Shown: positions 1-8,648 of the stretch, piece after piece
Position numbering within the stretch: position 1 is the stretch's first letter
How the letters are laid out: every line of letters starts with the position of its first letter
Assembly (NCBI RefSeq): GCF_000011005.1
Contig: NC_013665.1
Location: forward strand, 2,829,501 to 2,893,500
Source: Methanocella paludicola SANAE
Lineage (GTDB): Archaea; Halobacteriota; Methanocellia; Methanocellales; Methanocellaceae
DNA length: 64,000 bases
Direction: 5' to 3'
Position numbers and translations under genes: made by a program
The notes under the pieces: generated by a model
The model's input: only the letters and a program-made list of their open reading frames with translations
Told to the model about the DNA's origin: nothing
Databases searched by the model: none

Positions 1-510
1 GATATCGATAGTAGCGTTCATGCCGTTCTCGTACTTGCTGATGGCCCGCCGGGACACGGCGAGGTGTTTCGCCAATTCGCCCAGAGAAATGTTCTTCGAC
101 TCGCGGACCGCCTTGAGCGTGTCCCCGTCGATCTCGACGTACAGGCCGCCGGGCGCGGCGTACACTAGGGGCGGCACCTCCTCCAGGAAGTTGTCCTTGA
201 ACGTCTCGATGTTGACGCAGGGTATGCCGTAGCGCAGGTATACCGCCCCGCCCTCGAGCGGGTGGTCGTTGGTGTGCTCGCCGATCACGATGGGCGTGCC
301 GTTGAAGAGTACGGCCAGCCTCCGCATCTCCCGCGATGTATCCTCCCCGAGGCCCTCGATGTTGGAGAGCACCTTGATAAGGAGGAACGTTTTTCCCCTC
401 CGGGCCCCGACGTCGAAGCTCCTGGGCCGGATGTCGCACTTCTCGGAGATGATGAACTCGGCCTTTTGCAGGATACGGATGGCCTGGTCGAGCAGCGTTT
501 CTCGAGTCAT
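1..510 (-). CDS. Archaeal HTH-type (Cro/CI) transcriptional regulator, 3' part cut by window edge
   Basis: The frame reads from ATG at 510 down to base 1 and gives 170 residues with no stop, so the C-terminal half lies outside. The first ~125 residues form a nuclease-like alpha/beta region typical of the conserved archaeal HTH-type regulator family of about 320 residues. A Cro/CI helix-turn-helix follows at about residues 143-165 (SLGELAKHLAVSRRAISKYE). Targets cannot be inferred. A TATA-like stretch at 521-533 sits about 20-25 bp before the ATG, so the message is probably nearly leaderless. It is divergent from tiaS across a 64-bp spacer. Confidence 0.8.
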   Translation of the reverse strand, partial: MTRETLLDQAIRILQKAEFIISEKCDIRPRSFDVGARRGKTFLLIKVLSNIEGLGEDTSREMRRLAVLFNGTPIVIGEHTNDHPLEGGAVYLRYGIPCVNIETFKDNFLEEVPPLVYAAPGGLYVEIDGDTLKAVRESKNISLGELAKHLAVSRRAISKYENGMNATIDI

Positions 511-574
511 AATGGCGAAAGTATTATATGATAACATTCAACTGTCTTTTTTCTAATATTAAAACATTTTCATC

Positions 575-1831
575 ATGCTGTACGTGGGAATTGACGATAC
601 CGACTCGAAATGTGGCATGTGTACGACGTACCTGGCGGCCGTGCTAGCGGGGCGCCTCGAGGCCTTTGGCCTTCACGGCTACCCGAGGCTGATCAGGCTC
701 AACCCTAACATCAAGTACAAGACCAGGGGTAATGCCGCCCTGTGCCTCGTCCTTGAGCGCGGGCCGGCCGATGAGGTGGAGCGTATCGTGGTCAGGGCCG
801 TGGAGGAGTACGCCCGGTTCGACGACGAGAACACGAACCCCGGCGTGGTCATCCACGAGGGCGAGATCCCCGAAGACGTGAGGGCGTTCGCCATCCGGGT
901 CGTCAGGGACGTGGTCGACATTCAGGAAGCGCTACTTTTGGCCAGGCGCCATGGCATGCGCGTGCACCGCTTCAAGAACGGCCGCGGCGTCATCGGCGCC
1001 CTCGCGTCCATCGGGCTCGACCTGTACGACCACACGTACGAGCTGCTCGCTTACCGCATGCCCGGGAACTACGAGAAGCCCCGGTGGCTGGACCGGGAAT
1101 CGGTCTACAGGATGGACGAGGCCACGTACCCGGACACCTGGGATAACGTCGACCTGCGGAACAAGGTCATCGTTTTTTCGCCCCACACCCCCGACCCCGT
1201 CCTCTACGGGATCAGGGGCAACAGCCCCGAAGTGCTCGTGGAAGCCCGGAAAATGCTCGTCACTGAGCCCGCGGAGCGCTCCCAGATATTCATCACCAAC
1301 CAGGGCACCGACATGCACCTCGTCGAGGCGAGAATCGCCGACGTCAGGAACGACCGCTCCTATATCTTAAAGGGCTTCGTCTGCGAGGAGCCCCGCGCCA
1401 TCGAGGGCGGCCACGTGTTCTTTAAGATGGAGCAGGCCGGGGCCTGCATCGAGTGCGCCGCCTTCGAGCCCACCAAGAACTTCCGGGAGATCGTGAAAAA
1501 ATTAATAAGAGGCGACGAAGTCCGCGTCTTCGGAAGCGTGAAGAACGGCACGGTGAACCTGGAAAAGCTCGAGATCGTAAAGCTCGCCGAGCTCGTTAAA
1601 ACCACGCCCCCGAAGTGCCCCGTTTGCGGCAAGAGCATGGAGTCCGTAGGTAAAGATAGGGGTTACCGGTGCCGGAAGTGCGGGGCAAAGCGGGCGCTTC
1701 CTGTTTTCGAAAGGGTAAAAAGGGATCTGGAGACGGGGCTGTACGAGGTGCCGCCGTCGGCGAGAAGGCACCTCGCGAAGCAAATTATAAGGATAAAGGA
1801 GCCCTGGTGCAGGACGCACCCGGGCCGGTAA
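575..1831 (+). CDS. tiaS: tRNA(Ile2) 2-agmatinylcytidine synthetase TiaS
   Basis: TiaS attaches agmatine to C34 of the CAU-anticodon tRNA-Ile, using ATP, so that the tRNA reads AUA; it is essential in most archaea. The 418 residues match the family length. The N-terminus carries GIDDTDS (residues 5-11), the hallmark of the catalytic domain. An OB-fold segment at about 270-345 (QIFITNQGTDMHLVEARI) should bind tRNA. A C-terminal zinc ribbon follows, CPVCGKS then CRKCGAK. The start is the first ATG after an AT-rich leader. Six bases separate its stop from the convergent CBS gene. Confidence 0.95.
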   Translation: MLYVGIDDTDSKCGMCTTYLAAVLAGRLEAFGLHGYPRLIRLNPNIKYKTRGNAALCLVLERGPADEVERIVVRAVEEYARFDDENTNPGVVIHEGEIPEDVRAFAIRVVRDVVDIQEALLLARRHGMRVHRFKNGRGVIGALASIGLDLYDHTYELLAYRMPGNYEKPRWLDRESVYRMDEATYPDTWDNVDLRNKVIVFSPHTPDPVLYGIRGNSPEVLVEARKMLVTEPAERSQIFITNQGTDMHLVEARIADVRNDRSYILKGFVCEEPRAIEGGHVFFKMEQAGACIECAAFEPTKNFREIVKKLIRGDEVRVFGSVKNGTVNLEKLEIVKLAELVKTTPPKCPVCGKSMESVGKDRGYRCRKCGAKRALPVFERVKRDLETGLYEVPPSARRHLAKQIIRIKEPWCRTHPGR

Positions 1832-1836
1832 AAAAA

Positions 1837-2691
1837 TTATTCCTGGTGCACGAGCACGGTCAGCAGGTCCCTGTCCAGTAAAAGCCCGTCCAGCTTATTG
1901 TCGGCCGTAATGACCGGCACCTGCTCGATGCGGTTCCGGCGCATCTTCTTGGCGCAGTCGGACACGGGCGTCTTGTGGAAGGCGGTGATGACGTCCTTGA
2001 CCATGACGCTCTTCACCGGGACGTCGGGCAGCTTGATGCGCGACACGCCGTAGTAGAGCTGCATGGTGTCCCGCATGCTCTCCCAGGTCCACTTGTCCTC
2101 GTCGCTGGCGGATGACATGTCGGACCTCTCCACGGAGTCCTCGATGCGGCTCATGTTGATGAGGTCGGTGATCGTTATGATGCCGGTGAGCTCGCCCTTG
2201 CTGTTGAGCACTGGCAGCGCGTCGTGCTTGGAAAGCCTGATTATTTCGCTCACCACGCTGACGGGGGTGTCCTCCCAGACCGCGACGATGCCGTTCTTGA
2301 CGTACGCCTTGATGGGCGCAGTGATGTCCATCTGGCCGATGGCCCCGACGATGTCGGCCACGGTCACGATGCCGACCAGCTTGTTCTTCACGACCACGGG
2401 TAATCGTCTTAATCCGGTCATCAGCAGGATTCTGGCTGCCTCGGAGAGCGGCGCGTCCGGGGTGATGGTCACCGGGTCCCGGGTCATCAGGAGAGCGATC
2501 TGCTCTTCGGTCGGATGCTTCAGCAGGTCGATACGGGTGACGATGCCGAGAAGAGTCCCCTCCTTTACGACGGGTACTGCGGAGATACGCTCCTTCTGCA
2601 TGAGATCGAGCACCTCGTCCCGGGAGCCCGGGATCTCGATGCTCTTGACGTTCTTGATCATGATGTCGTCGACGGTCAGAATTTGCTTCAT
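1837..2691 (-). CDS. Four-CBS-domain protein
   Basis: The 284-residue protein is built almost wholly of four CBS motifs (about 13-65, 75-130, 136-190, 220-284), so it should form two Bateman modules that bind adenine nucleotides. No catalytic or DNA-binding domain is present; its partner is unknown. An ATG at 2715 is in frame, but it overlaps a TATA-like stretch at 2715-2727. Transcription would start near 2697, and a GAGGGATG ribosome site lies just before the ATG at 2691, so I take 2691. It lies 47 bp downstream of the UspA gene on the same strand, a common pairing of nucleotide-sensing proteins. Confidence 0.85.
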   Translation of the reverse strand: MKQILTVDDIMIKNVKSIEIPGSRDEVLDLMQKERISAVPVVKEGTLLGIVTRIDLLKHPTEEQIALLMTRDPVTITPDAPLSEAARILLMTGLRRLPVVVKNKLVGIVTVADIVGAIGQMDITAPIKAYVKNGIVAVWEDTPVSVVSEIIRLSKHDALPVLNSKGELTGIITITDLINMSRIEDSVERSDMSSASDEDKWTWESMRDTMQLYYGVSRIKLPDVPVKSVMVKDVITAFHKTPVSDCAKKMRRNRIEQVPVITADNKLDGLLLDRDLLTVLVHQE

Positions 2692-2738
2692 AACATCCCT
2701 CGAAGATAATTTCATATTATTTAAATATTATTAGCGTC

Positions 2739-3185
2739 TCATTTTTTTTCGCTCTTGATCACGAGCACGGGGCAGTGGGCGATGCGTATGACCTTCTCGG
2801 CCGTGCTGCCCAGCAGGATCCTATCGATGCCGCTCTTGCCCAGCGTTCCCATCACGATCAGGTCGACCCCGTTATCGGCCGCGAACTTCGTGATCTCCAC
2901 GGCGGGGTTGCCCTCGAGCACTTTCGTCTCCACTTCCACGCCGGCCGGGGCCTGGTCCTTGACGGCCTTAACAGCATCCTCGCCCTCGTCCTTCAGGAGC
3001 TGGTACATGTTCTCCCAGGTGACGTCCATGGGTATGGAGGTGAACGTGACGGTGTCGACCACGTACACCGCGTACACCTTCGAGCCGCGTTCCTTGGCGA
3101 TATTAAGCCCCATCTCGACGGCGTTCTGCGTGCGCTTCGAGCCGTCGGTCGCTATCAGGATCTTCTTGAATAGTTGTTCCGCCAT
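2739..3185 (-). CDS. Universal stress protein (UspA family)
   Basis: A 148-residue single-domain Usp. It has the N-terminal strand ILIATDGS, the central IVMGTLG and the ATP-binding signature G-x2-G-x9-GS (GTLGKSGIDRILLGS), so it is probably an ATP-binding Usp. The role is stress-related in the family, with no specific substrate. Its 5' end overlaps the 3' end of the upstream amidohydrolase gene by 31 bp in another frame, which implies co-transcription. The CBS gene follows. Confidence 0.9.
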   Translation of the reverse strand: MAEQLFKKILIATDGSKRTQNAVEMGLNIAKERGSKVYAVYVVDTVTFTSIPMDVTWENMYQLLKDEGEDAVKAVKDQAPAGVEVETKVLEGNPAVEITKFAADNGVDLIVMGTLGKSGIDRILLGSTAEKVIRIAHCPVLVIKSEKK

Positions 3186-4240
3186 GCTTTACCCTCATAG
3201 ATAAAATAGCCGATGTCGTCCGGGCCTGCCCGCCTGACTACGGTGCTTAAGAGATTCTGCGAGGACTTAAAAGTATCGGACTTCAGGTCGAACACGAGGA
3301 AGTCGGCGTCCTTTCCTGGAAGGATAGACCCCTTGTTAAGCCGGGCGATCTTGGCCCCGTTGAGCGTGGCCATCCTGAGCACGAACTCATCGTCGTGGAG
3401 GAAGAGCTTGTCAGCCCACTCCATCTCCCTGAACATATCGGGCGAGTTGAGCATGACGTTGTCCGTCCCCAGGGCCAGGGTGGCGCCCGCCTCGCGCATC
3501 TCCTTCAGCGGGGGCAGCCCCGCGCCGGTAATGGCGTTTGACCTGGGGCACGTGACCACTGGTATGCCATTATCGGCCGCCCGCTTCATGTCCTTAGCCG
3601 CCGCATGAGTCATATGCACTAAAAAGCCAGGCATGATATCTATCGCAGTATCTATATCGTCTCTATTTAACTCGCCCGCGTGAATACCGATTATTTTGCC
3701 CGTTTTTTTCGTCTTTTCGGCGATGTCCTCCGCGGCGCCCGGAGGAAGGTCCCTCGTGCTGCTGATGCCCGTGCCGTCTGCCTCTGCCAGCACGGACTCG
3801 ATGGTGTCCCCGGGGGCCGGGCGCCCCAGGACCGTGGCCCGCGGGCCCGCGATGCGCTTCAGCAGGCGTGCCCCGGCCGCCCCGTTCTCCCTGAAGTCGA
3901 CGCAGTGGCATGTGCCAGTTCGCCCCATGACGCCCAGCGAGGAGCGGATGCCTTCGGCGACCTCTGCGGGCGAGGCCGCGTTCAGCACCCGGTGCTTCAG
4001 GCCGTCCGGGGGCGCCACCAGGTCCACGAGAGGCATGAAGGGCGGGTCCTTCACGATGGCGTCGCCTAAGTGGGTGTGGGCGTTGACGAAGGCCGGGCAT
4101 ATCAGGCCCCGGATATCGGAGTCGCACCGCTCGAAGCCTACTTCCCTGATCTTCGGGCCGGAGACGACCACGTAGCCCTCGCGGGCCTCGAACTCGTCCC
4201 CGTAGAGGATGGTCCCCGATACGACGTATTCCCCGGACAT
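3155..4240 (-). CDS. Amidohydrolase-family metal-dependent hydrolase (cytosine deaminase / chlorohydrolase-like)
   Basis: The 361 residues have the TIM-barrel amidohydrolase ligands in order: HTH at about 55-57 in FVNAHTHLGD, a second-half His in GIHAGE, LVHMTH, and the catalytic Asp in LGTDNVM. The N- and C-terminal strands form the small beta sandwich of the family (ending GKDADFLVFDL). Family members deaminate or hydrolyse purine, pyrimidine or aminofutalosine-type substrates; the substrate here cannot be read from sequence. It is the first gene of a probable amidohydrolase-UspA-CBS unit, divergent from the Sec61 beta gene. Confidence 0.85.
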   Translation of the reverse strand: MSGEYVVSGTILYGDEFEAREGYVVVSGPKIREVGFERCDSDIRGLICPAFVNAHTHLGDAIVKDPPFMPLVDLVAPPDGLKHRVLNAASPAEVAEGIRSSLGVMGRTGTCHCVDFRENGAAGARLLKRIAGPRATVLGRPAPGDTIESVLAEADGTGISSTRDLPPGAAEDIAEKTKKTGKIIGIHAGELNRDDIDTAIDIMPGFLVHMTHAAAKDMKRAADNGIPVVTCPRSNAITGAGLPPLKEMREAGATLALGTDNVMLNSPDMFREMEWADKLFLHDDEFVLRMATLNGAKIARLNKGSILPGKDADFLVFDLKSDTFKSSQNLLSTVVRRAGPDDIGYFIYEGKAWRNNYSRRS

Positions 4241-4385
4241 TGTACGAGTAAATCGCCCCCTGATTTAATAAAACTTCTCGGAGCACCGATAAAAATGCGG
4301 CCGAATCCCGACGCATTGGGGAGGCGGACGCAGCAACATATTTATCATACTTCGTGTAATGGATATAACAACTGGAGGACACACT

Positions 4386-4550
4386 ATGGCGAAAAAAGAC
4401 ACGAGTGGATTAATGTCGTCGGCCGGTATCATGCGATACTTCGAGGCCGAGGAGTCGGCCATCAAGATCGACCCCCTGTTCGTTATCGCCGGCGCCGTCG
4501 CATTCGGGGCGCTCATCTGGGGGCTCAACGTATACTTTAGCATGGCATAA
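4386..4550 (+). CDS. Preprotein translocase subunit Sec61 beta (archaeal SecG)
   Basis: A 54-residue tail-anchored protein with a polar N-terminus (KKDTSGLMSSAG) and one C-terminal membrane helix starting at PLFVIAGAVAFG. It is the third subunit of the SecYE-beta channel. An in-frame ATG at 4359 is less likely, because GGAGG lies a few bases before the ATG at 4386 and a TATA-like CATATTTATC near 4337-4347 would start transcription near 4365. Length and layout fit the archaeal family. Confidence 0.93.
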   Translation: MAKKDTSGLMSSAGIMRYFEAEESAIKIDPLFVIAGAVAFGALIWGLNVYFSMA

Positions 4551-4553
4551 AGG

Positions 4554-4712
4554 CTAAAGATCTTTTACTTTTACGGGCGCACCGCCCTCTTTTCCCCGCT
4601 TCGGCTCCGTCCTCTCGGGGGACTCGACGACCGTCTTCTTCTCCTCAGGGGGCACGTACTGTATGGGCGCGTCCTCCGTCTTCCGCCTGCCCGGGCCTGT
4701 CCTGCACGTCAT
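4554..4712 (-). CDS. Possible small charged protein, 52 aa
   Basis: This short frame runs ATG 4712 to TAG 4554 and encodes a Lys/Glu/Pro-rich, probably unstructured protein (VPPEEKKTVVESPERTEP in the middle). Codons are GC-rich like the neighbours, and it fills an otherwise empty gap between convergent Sec61 beta and divergent engB. There is no clear ribosome site and I recognise no family, so it may be spurious. Confidence 0.35.
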   Translation of the reverse strand: MTCRTGPGRRKTEDAPIQYVPPEEKKTVVESPERTEPKRGKEGGAPVKVKDL

Positions 4713-4787
4713 CACATGAATAAAAGCGGCCGGGGATAAAAACCAGCCCCGATAACTTTACATGTTCCGGCGGCCCTATACGATTTG

Positions 4788-5426
4788 ATGTCCCTGGAAG
4801 AGTATACGTCGTTCGAGCATGTCGAGGCGAAGCACGAGGTCGTCTTCATCGGCCGCTCTAACGTGGGTAAGTCTACGCTGATGCGCCAACTAATAGGCCT
4901 GAAAGTGAGGGTTGGTAAGCGTCCCGGCGTCACCCAGCGCCCAAACTATTACCAGTTCGGGGATTTGTTGGTTACGGACATGCCCGGCTACGGGTATATG
5001 AAGGGCGTCGACTACCGCAAGCAGCATAAGCTCCGGGACCTCATCGTCAAGTACTTCGAGGACAACGCCCCGAGGATCGTGTGCGCCGTCCAGGTGGTGG
5101 ACGCAAAATCCTTTTCGGAGGTCGTGGACCGGTGGGACGGCCGGGGCGAGGTGCCCATCGACCTGGAGCTGTTCGCCTTTTTAAGGGACCTCAACATCCC
5201 TGTCATCGTGGCGGTCAACAAGATGGACAACATCTACGATAGAGAAAAAAACATGGTGCTGGACGACATCGCCCTGCGCCTGGGGTTCAGCCCCCCGTGG
5301 AGCGGCTGGATGGACCGGATCGCCCCGATATCGGCGAAAAAGGGCGACGTTGACCACCTGCGAAAGCTCCTGAAGGATAAGCTACGTTCCATCAAGCGCC
5401 CTGACCTGGCGTCCTGCTTCTCATAA
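4788..5426 (+). CDS. engB: GTP-binding protein EngB (YsxC family)
   Basis: A small TRAFAC GTPase of 212 residues. The G motifs are visible in order: GRSNVGKST (G1), RPGVTQRP (G2), DMPGYGY (G3), NKMD (G4) and SAKKGD (G5). Bacterial EngB acts in large ribosomal subunit assembly; the archaeal role is assumed to be similar. A TTG sits directly before the ATG at 4788, and the ATG is preferred. It is monocistronic, with an AT-rich gap before purT. Confidence 0.92.
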   Translation: MSLEEYTSFEHVEAKHEVVFIGRSNVGKSTLMRQLIGLKVRVGKRPGVTQRPNYYQFGDLLVTDMPGYGYMKGVDYRKQHKLRDLIVKYFEDNAPRIVCAVQVVDAKSFSEVVDRWDGRGEVPIDLELFAFLRDLNIPVIVAVNKMDNIYDREKNMVLDDIALRLGFSPPWSGWMDRIAPISAKKGDVDHLRKLLKDKLRSIKRPDLASCFS

Positions 5427-5514
5427 CGCCTCACTCCGACCGCTTTTTAAGCGATAGTCAATCTTTTTAAACTATACCGCCGTTAATATAATGACAAACC
5501 TTGAGGTCCTTGTT

Positions 5515-6795
5515 ATGAGTTTGAAGCTGAGGAGGATTCTGGGCACGCCCTGTGCGAACGGGGCGAAGCTGCTGTTTCTGGGAGCGGGAGAGCTTGGTAA
5601 GGAGACGATGATCGAGGCCCAGCGAATGGGCATCGAGGTCGTGGCGGTGGACAGGTACGCCAACTCGCCGGGCATGCAGGTGGCACACCGTTCATATCCG
5701 ATCAACATGAAGAGCGAGCGGGCGCTGATGGCCATCGTGGCGAGGGAGAGGCCGGACGCCATCATCCCCGAGATCGAGGCCATCAACATCGACACGCTCT
5801 TCAAACTGGAGAAGGAGGGCTACTTCGTGGCGCCGTGCGCCAAGGCGGTGTGGACCGCCATGCACCGGGAGCGCCTCAGGGAGGCCATCGCCTCGACCGG
5901 GGCCCGTACCTCGAAGTACGAGTACGCCACCGACCTGGAGAGCTTCAGGAAGGCCTGCGACAAGATCGGGTTCCCCTGTGTTTCGAAGCCCATCCAGTCG
6001 TCCAGCGGCAAAGGCTCATACTTATTGAAGAGCAAGAAGGACGTCGAGAAGGCCTTCAAGGAGGCCGAGAAGGCCCGGGGCTCGGCGGCCAAGATAATCG
6101 TCGAGGAGTTCATCGACTTCGACGTGGAGATCACCGAACTATCGGTAAAGTACGTGAACGAGAAGGGCAGGGACGAGAGCAAGTTCGTCCGGCCGCTCGG
6201 CCACTACCAGATCGAGGGCGACTACCACTCCTCGTGGCACCCCTGGATCGAGGACGGCGACGAGAAGATGGTTAAAAAGATCGAGAAGCAAATATACGAT
6301 TACTCGCAGCGCATCATGGACAACCTGGGCGGTTATGGGTTGTATGCTCACGAGATGTTCATCGACCTGAAGAATGGCAAGGTGTACGCCAACGAGACGG
6401 CGTGCAGGCCGCACGACACGGGCCTGGTGACCATGGCCTCGATGCCGCTGGGATATTCGCAGTTCGCGCTGCACGCGAAAGCTGTTCTGGGCATTCCCAT
6501 CCAGTGGCATGACAGGGTCATCGAGCCCCGGAGCAGCGCGGCGTCCCACGTCATCATCTCCCACACCGAGGGCTGGTACCCGCAGTATAACGTAACGGGC
6601 GCCTACGACGACGACACGAACGTCCTCATCTTCGGCAAGCCCGAAACGTATGCGGAACGCCGGATGGGCGTGGTGCTCTCGTGCGGGAAGACCGTAGAGC
6701 AGGCCCGCCGCAAGGCCCAGGCCAGCGCCCACAAAGTGAAGATCGACGCCGGCCAAGGATGGAAAGGACAAGAGATCACCGAAAAGCACTATTAG
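5515..6795 (+). CDS. purT: Formate-dependent phosphoribosylglycinamide formyltransferase PurT
   Basis: PurT makes formyl-GAR from GAR, formate and ATP (step 3 of purine synthesis), the folate-independent route that suits methanogens. The ~426-residue protein shows the N-terminal LLFLGAGELGKE, an ATP-grasp core (CVSKPIQSSSGKGS, IIVEEFIDFD) and the metal-binding YANETACRPHDTG. An ATG at 5491 is in frame, but a TATA-like TTTTTAAAC at 5463-5472 puts transcription start near 5493. GAGGT precedes the ATG at 5515, so the shorter start is chosen. The ferredoxin gene starts 37 bp after its stop. Confidence 0.93.
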   Translation: MSLKLRRILGTPCANGAKLLFLGAGELGKETMIEAQRMGIEVVAVDRYANSPGMQVAHRSYPINMKSERALMAIVARERPDAIIPEIEAINIDTLFKLEKEGYFVAPCAKAVWTAMHRERLREAIASTGARTSKYEYATDLESFRKACDKIGFPCVSKPIQSSSGKGSYLLKSKKDVEKAFKEAEKARGSAAKIIVEEFIDFDVEITELSVKYVNEKGRDESKFVRPLGHYQIEGDYHSSWHPWIEDGDEKMVKKIEKQIYDYSQRIMDNLGGYGLYAHEMFIDLKNGKVYANETACRPHDTGLVTMASMPLGYSQFALHAKAVLGIPIQWHDRVIEPRSSAASHVIISHTEGWYPQYNVTGAYDDDTNVLIFGKPETYAERRMGVVLSCGKTVEQARRKAQASAHKVKIDAGQGWKGQEITEKHY

Positions 6796-6832
6796 GAGAA
6801 GTGCCATTAAAAACGCAAAACAGAGGGATAGG

Positions 6833-6994
6833 TTGAGGATCACTCAGGCGTGCGTGGGCTGCGGCCACTGTAAGGTGTTCTGCCCGGCCGGTGCCATCGA
6901 GACGTGCGGCGTCAGCCGTATAAACGATAAGTGCATCGAGTGCGGCAAGTGTAAGGGCTATTGTGCCCTGGGCGCCATCACGGAGGAGCCATGA
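6833..6994 (+). CDS. Small 2[4Fe-4S] ferredoxin, 53 aa
   Basis: The frame reads from TTG 6833 to TGA 6994. It has two complete C-x2-C-x2-C-x3-C motifs (CVGCGHCKVFC then CIECGKCKGYC), so it should carry two [4Fe-4S] clusters as a soluble low-potential carrier. TTG is the only standard start codon before the first motif, preceded by AGAGGGAT. The stop overlaps the next gene's ATG (ATGA), so it is translationally coupled to the FAD oxidoreductase, its likely redox partner. Confidence 0.88.
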   Translation: MRITQACVGCGHCKVFCPAGAIETCGVSRINDKCIECGKCKGYCALGAITEEP

Positions 6995-8241
6995 GGCCCT
7001 CAGGACCCCTGAGGGTCTCCATCATCGGCGCCGGTCTGGGCGGGCTGTTAGCGGGCGCCGCCCTGTCGAAGGAGCACGACGTCGATATCTACGAGCGCCT
7101 GGACATTTACGGCGGTCGGTTCACCAATTTACCTTATGAGGGCTTCCAGCTTACCACGGGCGCCCTCCACATGATACCCCACGGGCCCACCGGCCCTCTG
7201 GCCGCGCTCCTGGACCGTGTCGGCGCGGGCGTGAAGATCGTCCGGACCAGCCCCATGGGCTGCTTCATGACGAAGGATAACCGGCAGATCTCTTTCTTTA
7301 ACTTCAGGGAGCTTTTATCGGCCCGTGCCCAGGCCCGGATACCGGCCCTTATGGCGAAGATGCTCGTCCAGAAAAAGGGCACCGTCGCCGACATGGTGTG
7401 GGACGATCCCGAGTGGCTCCAGCTATCGGACAGCTGCTGCGGCTGGGCGCTCTCGACGCTTTCGAGGGACACGCCCGGGGAGGAGGCCGCGGCCATCATC
7501 AGGCACGTCGTGGGCGGCGGCCCGGGCAAGTATAACACGCCGGGCGTTCCCATGGGCGGCTGCGGGGCAGTCGTGGACGCGCTGGCCCGGAAGCTCGAGG
7601 AGAACGGCGGCAGGATCCACCTGGGCGAGAAGGTCGACTCGGTGATCGTGGAGGACGGGAAGGCGAAGGGCGTCGCCGTGGGCGGCGAGAGGCACGAGGC
7701 CGACATGGTGATATCGGACATCGGGCACCGCCTGACATCCGCTCTGTACGACGCAAGATATTCTAACCCCAAGTACGCGGACGTGCTCCAGAAGCTCAGG
7801 CCCTCGGCCGGCGTCAAGATATGCCTGGCCGCGGAGGAGCCGCTGGTCGGCCATCCCGGAGTGCTCTTCACCCCCTATGCGCAGCGCGTCAACGGCATGA
7901 ACGAGGTCACCCACATCGACCCGTCGCTGGCCCCGGAGGGCATGCACCTCACGATGTCCCACCAGGCGCTTCGCTCTAACGATATACAGCAGGAGATAAA
8001 GCTGGGGCTTCAGGACCTCAGGAACATGTTCCCGGGCAAGAAGTACTCCGTGCTTTTAGTGCAGACCTACAGGGACGACTGGCCCGTGAACCGCATCTCG
8101 TCGGGGTTCGACCTCGGCAACCTGACGCCGGTAAAAGGCCTGTACGTCGTGGGCGACGGAGCCAAGGGCAAGGGCTACATGGAGGTCGAGGGCGTGGCCT
8201 CCGGCGTGGCGAACCTGCTGGATACGCTGAAGGCTAATTAA
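6991..8241 (+). CDS. FAD-dependent oxidoreductase (phytoene desaturase / amine oxidase-like)
   Basis: The 416 residues begin with the Rossmann dinucleotide motif IIGAGLGGLLAGAAL, then YERLDIYGGRF typical of the carotenoid desaturase / NAD(P)-binding_8 group. They end with the FAD-contacting LYVVGDGAKGKGYMEVEG. Substrate is unknown; candidates are isoprenoid lipids (geranylgeranyl saturation) or quinone-like carriers. The ATG at 6991 overlaps the ferredoxin stop, which suggests that the ferredoxin supplies or accepts electrons. The DUF5946 gene follows with a 1-bp overlap. Confidence 0.82.
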   Translation: MRPSGPLRVSIIGAGLGGLLAGAALSKEHDVDIYERLDIYGGRFTNLPYEGFQLTTGALHMIPHGPTGPLAALLDRVGAGVKIVRTSPMGCFMTKDNRQISFFNFRELLSARAQARIPALMAKMLVQKKGTVADMVWDDPEWLQLSDSCCGWALSTLSRDTPGEEAAAIIRHVVGGGPGKYNTPGVPMGGCGAVVDALARKLEENGGRIHLGEKVDSVIVEDGKAKGVAVGGERHEADMVISDIGHRLTSALYDARYSNPKYADVLQKLRPSAGVKICLAAEEPLVGHPGVLFTPYAQRVNGMNEVTHIDPSLAPEGMHLTMSHQALRSNDIQQEIKLGLQDLRNMFPGKKYSVLLVQTYRDDWPVNRISSGFDLGNLTPVKGLYVVGDGAKGKGYMEVEGVASGVANLLDTLKAN

Positions 8242-8648
8242 TGCCGGACGTCTGCCCCGAGTGCGGCGCCGCGGGGTGCCGCGAGAAGTTCGAGTCCATG
8301 CTGGCCCTGGAGTTCGAGGACCCCGAGGTCTTCGGCGCCGTGCATCACATCACGGTCATCTGTTTTAACCTTCAGCACCCCTCGGCGTTCTCGGAGGAGG
8401 CGCTCGCCTGGATGCGCTCTACGCTCCGGGCCATCGTGGAGGAGGGCTTAACGCCTGCAGAGCTCAGGGAGCGCTCGAAGAAGCAGTTCAACGGCCGGGT
8501 CAGCGTGCTTAGCAAGGAACAGAAGGCGCCACAGAAGGTCAGCTGGTCCATGACCGTCATGGACGTCCGCACCGACGGCCCCGAGACTTATGCCGAAGAT
8601 GTCAGGGCATGGGCCAGGGCAATTTTAAAGGACACCGAGGCCCCCTGA
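8241..8648 (+). CDS. DUF5946-like protein
   Basis: A 135-residue protein with an N-terminal CPECGAAGC, then FESMLALEFEDP, VHHITVICFNLQHP and a helical C-terminus. This matches my memory of DUF5946 (Cys pair, E/H residues, invariant VH-x(8,10)-QHP block), which suggests a metal site. Function is unknown. It overlaps the oxidoreductase stop by one base, so it belongs to the same unit. Its stop abuts the convergent membrane gene. Confidence 0.72.
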   Translation: MPDVCPECGAAGCREKFESMLALEFEDPEVFGAVHHITVICFNLQHPSAFSEEALAWMRSTLRAIVEEGLTPAELRERSKKQFNGRVSVLSKEQKAPQKVSWSMTVMDVRTDGPETYAEDVRAWARAILKDTEAP

